Positions 1 through 6,742 of a stretch of DNA of 64,000 nt are shown piece by piece (the stretch's first letter is position 1; every line of letters starts with the position of its first letter). The stretch spans positions 1-64,000 of the forward strand of contig CASFAX010000004.1 of NCBI GenBank assembly GCA_949292945.1, written 5' to 3'. Both the position numbers and the translations under genes were made by a program. A model generated the notes under the pieces. It ran no database searches and was not told where the DNA came from. It was given only the letters and a program-made list of their open reading frames with translations. The stretch comes from an uncultured Bacillota bacterium. GTDB lineage: Bacteria > Bacillota > Clostridia > Peptostreptococcales > Anaerovoracaceae.

Positions 1-195
1 ACCTTAACTTTGTTAAGGCCAGAACCTTGAAATACTGTGGTTTTACTTAACTGCACATTTTGATAAACTTCAGTCCACTGTGACAGTCTAGAAAGCAAAG
101 ATTTTGACCTGTAGGTAGCGATGTTCGATGTAAGTTTCTATTTATCGAATTAAAGCCGAACGTTTTTTCGATGTGGAATGAAAATTTGCATTTTG

Positions 196-292
196 AGGTC
201 GAACTTTTTAGTGGTTACTCCTTTGCGGACGGCGGATTTTTTCGACCTCGAGAGGATTTTCTGCCCTTGGCATCGAAAATGCGTTCGACCTG
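196..292. repeat. Dispersed intergenic repeat, copy A
   Basis: Ordered blocks AGGTCGAAC (196), TTCGACCTC (241), CATCGAAAAT (271) and GTTCGACCTG (283) recur in the same order and with identical spacings (45, 30 and 12 nt) at 12321-12417. The blocks are partly complementary to one another, so the transcript could fold into stems. The sequence between blocks has diverged. This is seen directly; a mobile (MITE or REP-like) origin is inference. Confidence 0.65.
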
Positions 293-325
293 CGAGGCGG
301 ATTTTCCCTTCGAGGTCGAACACCT

Positions 326-381
326 GCGAGAATAACCTGTGTGAAATATCCGCGCGAGAATAACCTGTGTGAAATACCCGC
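326..381. repeat. 28 bp tandem direct repeat, two copies
   Basis: Two adjacent 28-base units (326-353 and 354-381) are identical except for one T/C difference near the end. The second unit stops just before the 3' end of the leftward Dph6-like gene (stop at 398-400). With no spacers and only two copies this is a simple tandem duplication, not a CRISPR array. Confidence 0.8.
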
Positions 382-397
382 GCGGCGGCCCTGCCGC

Positions 398-1039
398 TTA
401 CCTGATATCTATAACGCTGTAATCGCCGAAGTCCAGGATTTCGCCCAGGTGAAAATCCATGGGACTTTTAAAGATGGGGCCGTCTGCCGACAAGGTGTGG
501 TATTCCCCGTTTTCGCCGCACACGTCTATGCCGCAGCCTTCCATGATTTTAACGGTGTCCCTGTCTATGGTGCGTCCAAGGAGGGACTTGGGGAGAAGGC
601 GGCTGTTTATGGACTTTATGATGCACTTGTAGCCCAGGTCAATTATCTCTTCTACGTTCTCCCGGCGGCTTCGCTGCCAGAGGGGGAATAGGGATTTGAG
701 GCCGGCAGCCTTACATCTTGTCTCGCTCCAGGCTTTGTTCCCTTCGATGTCTATGTCGCCAAAGCATGCAGCCTCCGCACCTAGGCCCTTTGCCTTTATC
801 AGAGTTTCTTCCATTTTTATGTGGTAGTCGCTTCCGTCCGTGTAGGCTTTAATCATGGGGATACCGAGAGCAAGGCTGTATTTTGTCAGCATATCTTCAT
901 CTGCGCCGTGAAAGAAGGATCTTCCGGCGCCGGAATTTACCATTACTATGAGGCATACAGGTTCATTTCCTGCGGCGATTTCCTTGTGCAGAGCGAGGGT
1001 GCTGTCTTTGCCGCAGCTGAATGACATTGCAAATTTCAT
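398..1039 (-). CDS. Diphthine-ammonia ligase-family ATP pyrophosphatase
   Basis: The 213-residue product starts MKFAMSFSCGKDS. SxGKDS is the PP-loop (ATP pyrophosphatase) motif of the Dph6/MJ0570 family (COG2102). Further family-like segments are GDIDIEGNK in the middle and CGENGEYHT near the C-terminus. Bacteria lack diphthamide, so the real substrate is unknown; an amide- or thiol-forming adenylation reaction is expected. I chose the start at 1039 rather than the in-frame ATG at 1087 because GAAAGGAAG lies just upstream of it and the PP-loop is then N-terminal, as is usual. It is divergent from the btu operon. The family call is firm; the function is not. Confidence 0.8.
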   Translation of the reverse strand: MKFAMSFSCGKDSTLALHKEIAAGNEPVCLIVMVNSGAGRSFFHGADEDMLTKYSLALGIPMIKAYTDGSDYHIKMEETLIKAKGLGAEAACFGDIDIEGNKAWSETRCKAAGLKSLFPLWQRSRRENVEEIIDLGYKCIIKSINSRLLPKSLLGRTIDRDTVKIMEGCGIDVCGENGEYHTLSADGPIFKSPMDFHLGEILDFGDYSVIDIR

Positions 1040-1134
1040 CTGTGTTCTTCCTTTCGGCAGGAGATTTATGCAGATAGAATTATACATGAACGGAAAGCCT
1101 TGTGTAAAGGGATGAAACTTATTTTGGCATAAGG

Positions 1135-1164
1135 TTGACTTTGGCTGTCCATGAATAGTATAAT
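1135..1164 (+). promoter_or_regulatory. Sigma-70 promoter of the corrinoid importer operon
   Basis: TTGACT (1135-1140) and TATAAT (1159-1164) are separated by 18 bp. They lie directly upstream of the cobalamin riboswitch, and the predicted start is near 1171. Confidence 0.7.
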
Positions 1165-1189
1165 TTCAAGGTAAGATGAATAAGGCTTT

Positions 1190-1385
1190 ATGTTCCCTGG
1201 GTCTTGCGCCGCCTCATGGCATACAGTCGGGCGGACGGAAGGACAGGGCTAAGAGGGAAGCAGGTGTAAGTCCTGCGCGGTCCCGCCACTGTAAACGGTC
1301 TGCCGAGCTCAGAGCACAGAGGCTGTCCACTGGGAAACCGGGAAGGAGAGCAAGGCCATAGACCGTGAGCCAGGAGACCTGCATG
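1190..1385 (+). promoter_or_regulatory. Cobalamin (adenosylcobalamin-type) riboswitch
   Basis: The leader carries the conserved core AAGAGGGAAGCAGGTG, the B12-box segment CCCGCCACTGTAA (about 1283-1295) and the 3' block GAGCCAGGAGACCTGC (about 1367-1382). These are diagnostic for cobalamin riboswitches, so importer expression should fall when corrinoid is plentiful. Exact ends are approximate. Confidence 0.93.
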
Positions 1386-1430
1386 AAGCGTAATGAAGAT
1401 AAACGTGCGGAGAACAGTTTACTTCAAAAT

Positions 1431-1485
1431 AACAGCGAATACGGGCTGTGGGTGCACCACAGCTCTATTTATTTGCTGTGGATGC
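1431..1485 (+). promoter_or_regulatory. Nested hairpin, likely riboswitch expression platform
   Basis: An inner stem GGCTGTGG/CCACAGC is enclosed by CAGCGAATA pairing with TATTTGCTG. It lies between the cobalamin aptamer and the first gene of the importer operon. There is no strong U-run, so a role in transcript pausing, termination or ribosome access is inferred from position only. Confidence 0.45.
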
Positions 1486-1529
1486 GCGGCAGATATTTAT
1501 AACAGGAAAAATGAAAGGAGATTTGAAAC

Positions 1530-2441
1530 ATGAAGAGAATCACGGCGGCGCTTCTGGCGCTGATGATGGTATTAGCCCTGGTTTCCTGCGGAAGCGATGA
1601 GAAATCCGAAGAAACGGGAGAGGCAAAGGATTTTCCTATGACAGTCACCGACTATCTGGGCACTGAAATGGAATTTGAAGCGGCCCCTGAGAAAATCGTA
1701 TCCCTTTCTCCGAGCTGCACCGAAATCCTCTATGCTCTCGGACTTGGCGATAAGATGGTAGGTGTGTCCAACTGGTGCACGTACCCGGAGGAAGCCGCTG
1801 ATGTGGAGAAAGTGGGGGATACGTACAGCGTGAGCGTTGAGAGAATCATAGAGCTTGACGCTGACGTCGTATTTGTTTCCGGAGCTGCGGCAGCCGAGTC
1901 CGTAGAGGCCCTCAACGCTGCGGGAATCAACGTTTATTCCATCGGCGCAAAAGATGTGGACGACATATACGCAAGCATAGAAAATATCGGAACGATAACG
2001 GGAACATCCGATAAGGCTGCTGAAGTCGTAAACGGAATGAAGGACGAGCTTTCGGATCTTGAGGAAAAAGTTGCGGATCTTGACACTAAGAGCGTATTCA
2101 TCGATTTAGGCTCCCTCTATTCCACGGGCAGTGAGGACTACCTGGGCGCAAGCCTTTCCCTAATTAAAGCGGACAATATCGCACTGGATGCCGGTGCAAA
2201 CTCGCCTCAGCTTTCTGCCGAGACTGTAATCGAGAAAAATCCTGATGTGTACATCGCCATGATGAGCAAGGATGAATTTGAGGCATCAAAGCCTGCAGGT
2301 TTTGATGAGATAAATGCCTTCAAAAACGGAGAGGTATACTACATCCCTTACGACGACCCTGCAACGGATATGATTACCAGGGACGGCCCGAGATTCATCC
2401 AGGGACTTACATATCTTGCTGAACTCATCCATCAGCTGTAA
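1530..2441 (+). CDS. btuF: Corrinoid (B12) ABC transporter substrate-binding lipoprotein
   Basis: The 303-residue product has a lipoprotein signal peptide ending in a lipobox (LVSC, Cys20) and a helical-backbone binding-protein fold of the BtuF/FecB type (PF01497), including KIVSLSPSCTEILYALGLGDK. It should be membrane-anchored outside the cell and hand corrinoid to the permease encoded next. Sequence alone does not separate cobalamin from siderophore binders, but the cobalamin riboswitch directly upstream makes B12 the likely ligand. A GAAAGGAG ribosome site precedes the ATG, and the permease gene follows 24 bp later. Confidence 0.88.
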   Translation: MKRITAALLALMMVLALVSCGSDEKSEETGEAKDFPMTVTDYLGTEMEFEAAPEKIVSLSPSCTEILYALGLGDKMVGVSNWCTYPEEAADVEKVGDTYSVSVERIIELDADVVFVSGAAAAESVEALNAAGINVYSIGAKDVDDIYASIENIGTITGTSDKAAEVVNGMKDELSDLEEKVADLDTKSVFIDLGSLYSTGSEDYLGASLSLIKADNIALDAGANSPQLSAETVIEKNPDVYIAMMSKDEFEASKPAGFDEINAFKNGEVYYIPYDDPATDMITRDGPRFIQGLTYLAELIHQL

Positions 2442-2465
2442 ACATCTTGCGGGCAGGAGAATCAT

Positions 2466-3494
2466 ATGAGCAGAAAATGGGTTGCCGCTTCGATTATAGC
2501 TGTAATCGGCGGGGCGGCTGTCATTTTAATATGCACGTTCTTCGGAGCGGCAGACGTTACAATTAAAGATACGCTGGTAATTCTGGCAAACAAAACAGGC
2601 GGCTTCTTCGAGGATGAAGCCGCCGCTTTGGGATCTAAAGGAACCATAATATGGAACCTGAGATTTCCCCGAAGTCTCCTGGCTTTTCTGATCGGAGGAG
2701 CCCTTGCAGTCTGCGGCGGTGTGTATCAGGCTATTTTCAAAAATCCGATGGCGGATCCCTTTGTGCTGGGAATTTCGTCAGGTGCAGCTTTTGGCGCCAC
2801 CATAGGAATCGTACTTTCCATACCTGCCACCTTCCTCGGCATGAACACGGTGTCAGCCTTTGCCTTTGCAGGCGCGCTGGCTGCCATATTCTTCGTTTAC
2901 AACATCGCAAGGGTCGGAAGGCAGGCAAACACCACATCTCTCCTTCTTTGCGGTATCGCCGTGAACCAGCTTCTGACTTCGATAATCTCCTTCGTCATGC
3001 TCGTAGCGTCAAACGAAATGAAGCAGATATACTTCTGGACTTTAGGCAGCTTTTCGGCGAGAAGCTGGAGCCATGTGGTGACGGTGCTGCCCTACGTGGT
3101 CATTGGCCTTGCCGTAATATTCATGTTCGCAAGAGAGCTTGACATAATGGTGCTGGGCGACGAGACGGCGGTGAGATTTGGGGTTAACGTGGAGAGAAAC
3201 AAGAGAATCCTCTTTCTGGTGACGTCTCTTCTCATGGCGGCCTGCGTTTCCGTAAGCGGAATCATCGGCTTTATCGGGCTCGTGTCGCCTCACGTAGTCA
3301 GGATAATATTCGGGCCGGTGCACAAAAGGCTTCTGCCAATGTCCTTTCTCCTTGGCGGCGCGGTGCTCTGCATCTGCGACACCATAGCCAGAAGCGTAAT
3401 GGAGGCGGAAATTCCTGTCGGAATAATTACGGCCATAGTGGGCGCGCCGTTCTTCATATACCTTCTCAGGGCAAAAAATGACGAGGTGATGTAA
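2466..3494 (+). CDS. btuC: Corrinoid ABC transporter permease (BtuC/FecCD family)
   Basis: The 342-residue polytopic protein has about ten hydrophobic segments and family-typical stretches such as NPMADPFVLGISSGAAFGA near residues 90-110 and GFIGLVSPHVVRII near residues 265-280, which is the coupling-helix region that contacts the ATPase. It forms the membrane channel for corrinoid uptake with the neighbouring binding protein and ATPase. The stop codon overlaps the next start (TAATG), which indicates translational coupling. Confidence 0.9.
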   Translation: MSRKWVAASIIAVIGGAAVILICTFFGAADVTIKDTLVILANKTGGFFEDEAAALGSKGTIIWNLRFPRSLLAFLIGGALAVCGGVYQAIFKNPMADPFVLGISSGAAFGATIGIVLSIPATFLGMNTVSAFAFAGALAAIFFVYNIARVGRQANTTSLLLCGIAVNQLLTSIISFVMLVASNEMKQIYFWTLGSFSARSWSHVVTVLPYVVIGLAVIFMFARELDIMVLGDETAVRFGVNVERNKRILFLVTSLLMAACVSVSGIIGFIGLVSPHVVRIIFGPVHKRLLPMSFLLGGAVLCICDTIARSVMEAEIPVGIITAIVGAPFFIYLLRAKNDEVM

Positions 3495-4738
3495 TGAGCG
3501 AGATTTTAAGGTTTGAGCACGTCACGACAGGCTACGGGGAAAAGGACGTCATAAAGGATTTCTCCTGTTCCGTGCAAAAGGGAGAGTTCGTGTCCCTCAT
3601 AGGGCCAAACGGCTCGGGAAAGTCCACCCTCGTTCACACCATAACAGAGATGCTTTCGCCAAAGTCCGGGCAAGTCTTCCTGGACGGCAGGGAAAACAGC
3701 ACCCTGACGCAGAAGGAAAGGGCGAGGATTACGGCTGTGGTTCCGCAGAATTTTGTACCCGGATTCGCCTTTAAAGCAAAGGAAATAGTAGCCATGGGCC
3801 GGCACCCGTACCTGAAGAGGATGCAGTCCGAAACGGAAGAAGACTACAGAATCGTGGATGAGGCGATGGAGCAGACCGGGACGCTGCACCTGAGAGAGAG
3901 GAAAATCACCCAGCTTTCAGGCGGCGAGCGGCAGCGCATCATAATTTCCGCAGCTTTAGCTCAGGAGCCTAAGCTTCTGGTTCTGGATGAACCCACAAAC
4001 CATCTGGATATTCAGTATACCTTAGAGATAATGGAGCTGATGAAGAAGCTGAACGGGGAAAAGGGCATAACCATCTTTGCCGTTCTGCACGACATAAACA
4101 TGGCCGCAAGATTTTCTGACAGAATCGTCGTCCTCGACGGCGGCGAAAAAACAGCCGACGGCCCGGTGAAGGATATCATCCGGGAGGACGTGCTGAAACC
4201 GGTGTACAGTATAGATTTAGTTGTGAGGGAAAATTCTCTTACATCTTCACCGGAAATAATAGCCCTGAGAAGCAGCAGGGAGTCCGTAAGGAAGCTGAAC
4301 GGACGCAGGGTTCACATCATCTGCGGAGGCGGCAGCGGAAGCAGGATAATAGAAGGATTCTATAATCAGGGCTGGAAAGTGAGCTGCGGCGTCCTGTCAG
4401 TCGGAGACAGCGACTACGAGCTGGCACGTTCCCTGGGCCTTGAAATCATCGAGGAAAAGCCATACAGCCCAATATCCGACAAAGTCTGCGAAGCAAACCT
4501 TGCGGCAGCCTGCCACGCAGACATGGTAGTTCTCGCCGATGTCGACATAGGAATGAGCAACATTAAAAACGTGACCGTCCTCAAAGACGTGTCAGGGCCT
4601 GAGATTTTAATCCTCAGAGAAAACGCCGGCGACTACACCGGCGGCAAAGCAGGCGAAGTCATCTCGGAGCTGGTCGCTTCGGGACAGGCCCGGATGGTGA
4701 CCGAAGGGGAGCTGGAAGGAATCTCACAGAATGAGTAG
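3494..4738 (+). CDS. btuD: Corrinoid ABC transporter ATPase with C-terminal extra domain
   Basis: Residues 1 to about 250 form a standard importer ATPase: Walker A GPNGSGKST, signature LSGGERQR, Walker B LLVLDEPTNHLD and a switch His in VLHD. The total of 414 residues is about 150 longer than classical BtuD. The extension (about 265-414) begins with a Gly-rich VHIICGGGSGSR, continues with alternating strands and helices, and ends in a region with DYTGGKAGEV; it resembles a nucleotide-binding or transferase-like domain that I cannot name. It could couple uptake to corrinoid modification, but that is inference. It is the last gene of the riboswitch operon, followed by a strong terminator. Confidence 0.88.
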   Translation: MSEILRFEHVTTGYGEKDVIKDFSCSVQKGEFVSLIGPNGSGKSTLVHTITEMLSPKSGQVFLDGRENSTLTQKERARITAVVPQNFVPGFAFKAKEIVAMGRHPYLKRMQSETEEDYRIVDEAMEQTGTLHLRERKITQLSGGERQRIIISAALAQEPKLLVLDEPTNHLDIQYTLEIMELMKKLNGEKGITIFAVLHDINMAARFSDRIVVLDGGEKTADGPVKDIIREDVLKPVYSIDLVVRENSLTSSPEIIALRSSRESVRKLNGRRVHIICGGGSGSRIIEGFYNQGWKVSCGVLSVGDSDYELARSLGLEIIEEKPYSPISDKVCEANLAAACHADMVVLADVDIGMSNIKNVTVLKDVSGPEILILRENAGDYTGGKAGEVISELVASGQARMVTEGELEGISQNE

Positions 4739-4758
4739 TGCATACTGTGATATGCGTC

Positions 4759-4804
4759 AGCTGGTGAAATTTCACTGTAAAAGTGAAATTTCACCAGCTT
4801 TTTC
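4759..4804 (+). terminator. Intrinsic terminator of the corrinoid importer operon
   Basis: A perfect 18 bp stem, AGCTGGTGAAATTTCACT with its complement, encloses a short loop and is followed by TTTTTC. Confidence 0.93.
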
Positions 4805-4805
4805 A

Positions 4806-4833
4806 TTGCAAAAAAGAAAAACAGGTGTATAAT
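4806..4833 (+). promoter_or_regulatory. Sigma-70 promoter
   Basis: TTGCAA (4806-4811) and TATAAT (4828-4833) are separated by 16 bp, about 40 bp upstream of the AlbA_2-domain gene. Confidence 0.65.
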
Positions 4834-4871
4834 GAAATAAAAAACGGGAACGAGATTTTAGAGAGGAAAGC

Positions 4872-6188
4872 ATGAAATACGAAAGTGAGAGTATCGAATA
4901 CAAGGTTAAACTAAATGACGGAATATATAAGGAAATAATTGCCTTCGCAAATACTGACGGTGGTATCGTTTACGTAGGTGTTGACGACAAAGGCGAAGTT
5001 ATAGGTTTGGAAGACGTAGATGAAGTATACACCAAGGTGACCAACGGTATTCGCGATGCAGTACGTCCGGATGTCACCATGTTCGTAAGGTGTACATTGA
5101 GAAGTGATGACACCATAGAAATAAATGTTCAGGAGGGAAGCTCGAAGCCGTACTATCTGAAATCGAAAGGCATGAAACCTTCGGGCGTTTTCGTAAGACA
5201 AGGAGCATCCAGCGTACAGGCATCTCCGGATCGGATAAGAATGATGATAAAGGACTCGGACGGAGATGTTTTTGAAGAGATGCGATCGGTCGACCAGGAC
5301 CTTACATTCTCTGCCGCAGCAAGTGCATTTAAGAAATATGGCGTGGATTTTTCGGAAAATAAATATCCGGCGCTTGGAATAAATAATTACAGCGATAAGG
5401 AATATACTAACCTTGCATTAATATTATCGGACCAGTGCCCGTACACCGTAAAGATTGCAGTATTTGATGACGAAAACAATACGATATTCAAGGACGCAAA
5501 GGAATTCGGGGGATCGATTTTCACTCAGCTGGAGCAGGCATACTCCTATCTTAAGCTATGCAATCACATAGAATCCACATTCGAAGATTTGAAGCGTATA
5601 GAGAAAAGGGATTACCCATCAGAGGCTCTTCGCGAGGGACTTATAAACGCTTTGATTCATCGAGATTATGGATTCAGCGGCAGTATTATTATAAATGTGA
5701 ATTCATCGCGCATTGAGTTCATATCTATTGGCGGTCTCATGGCTGGGCTATCGACAGAAGATATAAAAAGCGGCATATCCCAGCCGCGAAACAGAAAGCT
5801 TGCAGAGGTGTTTCACAGGCTGAAGCTTGTGGAGTCATATGGAACAGGTATCAGAAGGATATACTCTCTATATGATGGCAAAATTTCCAAACCGGCTATT
5901 ATTACTACGCCTAACACATTTAAACTGGTGCTGCCAAATATGAATGTCGGGAAGAGTTTTGTTAAAGAGCCCACTTTTACGTACAGCGCTGCACCGGTGA
6001 GAATAACGGAGCAGATGAGGAAGGTGGTAGATTACCTCAGGCATCATGGAGAAATGACCGGAGAAGAACTGCAGGAGCTACTCCACGTTAAGCAAACCCG
6101 CGCATATGTACTGGCAAAAGAAATGCGGGATAAGGGAATCATAGAAGTCATAGGAAGAGGACCTGACAGGAAGTACAGGCTGAAGTAA
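4872..6188 (+). CDS. AlbA_2/Schlafen-domain ATP-binding regulator (COG2865)
   Basis: The 438-residue product has three parts. An N-terminal AlbA_2 domain (about 1-120) contains ESIEYKVKLN and FANTDGGIVYVGVDD. A central region includes EALREGLINALIHRDYG (about residue 255), the GHKL-like helix of the divergent ATP-binding domain PF13749. The C-terminal winged helix (about 370-438) includes LQELLHVKQTRAYVLAKEM. Such proteins are annotated as putative transcriptional regulators or RecG-like; their biochemical role is mostly undefined. The gene is monocistronic, with its own promoter and an AGAGAGGAAAG ribosome site. The AT-richer codon use differs somewhat from its neighbours, which would fit an accessory gene. 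Confidence 0.82.
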   Translation: MKYESESIEYKVKLNDGIYKEIIAFANTDGGIVYVGVDDKGEVIGLEDVDEVYTKVTNGIRDAVRPDVTMFVRCTLRSDDTIEINVQEGSSKPYYLKSKGMKPSGVFVRQGASSVQASPDRIRMMIKDSDGDVFEEMRSVDQDLTFSAAASAFKKYGVDFSENKYPALGINNYSDKEYTNLALILSDQCPYTVKIAVFDDENNTIFKDAKEFGGSIFTQLEQAYSYLKLCNHIESTFEDLKRIEKRDYPSEALREGLINALIHRDYGFSGSIIINVNSSRIEFISIGGLMAGLSTEDIKSGISQPRNRKLAEVFHRLKLVESYGTGIRRIYSLYDGKISKPAIITTPNTFKLVLPNMNVGKSFVKEPTFTYSAAPVRITEQMRKVVDYLRHHGEMTGEELQELLHVKQTRAYVLAKEMRDKGIIEVIGRGPDRKYRLK

Positions 6189-6290
6189 TGGGGTTGGTTT
6201 TGGTACAAAATCGTTATTGCAAAATCCTAATATTGGTGGGCCTTACGATAACCGGGCGCTCCCCGATATTGCAATGGCATATGTCTTATT

Positions 6291-6483
6291 GGTGACAGAT
6301 ATGATGTTTGTCTCCGCTTTTGTCACCGCAGCCTGCGCATTGCCCTGTTTTCAGCAGATTTTCCCGCAAAATGGTGACAGCTAAGCCGTATTTTTCGGAA
6401 TGTGTCACCGCACGGCGCTCTATATGCTCATATATGGTGACAAAGGTGACATAATAGCAGCAAATTCATCTGTTTGTCACCGC
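6291..6483. repeat. Three inverted-repeat units GGTGACA/TGTCACCGC
   Basis: The units are 6291-6329, 6373-6411 and 6436-6483. The first two have exactly the same length (39 nt, arm to arm) although their inner sequences differ; the third has an extra GGTGACA at 6446. Conserved ends with variable centres suggest selection on the stem, a protein-binding site, or copies of a small element. Confidence 0.7.
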
Positions 6484-6593
6484 CTTCTGTCGTTTTGACA
6501 AAAGTGCGTTCTATTTCGCTGGTTTGACAAAGGCGCCTGGAATTCACAAACAGGTCAAGGCGAAACTTGCCAAATAAGCATGTTTAACAAAGC

Positions 6594-6640
6594 AAGGTCA
6601 AGGTTTTCGAGGCGTCATCGTCTCTAAACCTTGACCTTTT
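6594..6640. terminator. Long inverted repeat downstream of uvrA, possible terminator
   Basis: AAGGTCAAGGTTT (6594-6606) and its exact complement (6626-6638) flank a 19 nt loop. Four Ts follow on the + strand. It lies about 100 bp beyond the stop of the leftward uvrA gene and may act as a terminator or as a boundary structure of the repeat region. Confidence 0.5.
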
Positions 6641-6742
6641 CTGCGTCATGCAGGTCTTTTATCAAATTATGCCTTGACGCAGTTCCGGTTTTAGGCGGTC
6701 TGTGTCAAATCTTCACGTTGATGCAGCCTTGGAAGTACTATC

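Larger units (their letters stand above)
1..397. other. Gene-free segment with repeats
   Basis: I see no credible gene here. The stretch contains a short inverted repeat near positions 2-19 (CCTTAA...TTAAGG), several copies of the motif AGGTCGAAC or its complement (about 195-204, 241-249, 283-292, 312-321) and a 28 bp tandem duplication at 326-381. Short open frames through it lack ribosome binding sites and are composed of the repeats. Part of the stretch is related to another intergenic region near 12.3 kb. Confidence 0.7.
6189..6742. other. Repeat-rich non-coding segment
   Basis: I find no gene in this stretch. It contains three GGTGACA...TGTCACCGC inverted units, then TTTGACAAA-type motifs and finally a long inverted repeat built on GGTCAAGG. 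A 63-codon open frame near 6631 has no ribosome site and overlaps the end of uvrA. Confidence 0.7.

Noticed and set aside
326..381. Possible CRISPR repeat
   Set aside because: Only two units, directly adjacent with no spacer, and no cas genes in the window.
178..691. Short rightward open frames near the window start
   Set aside because: They run through the AGGTCGAAC and tandem repeats or are antisense to the Dph6-like gene; no ribosome sites and no recognisable protein features.
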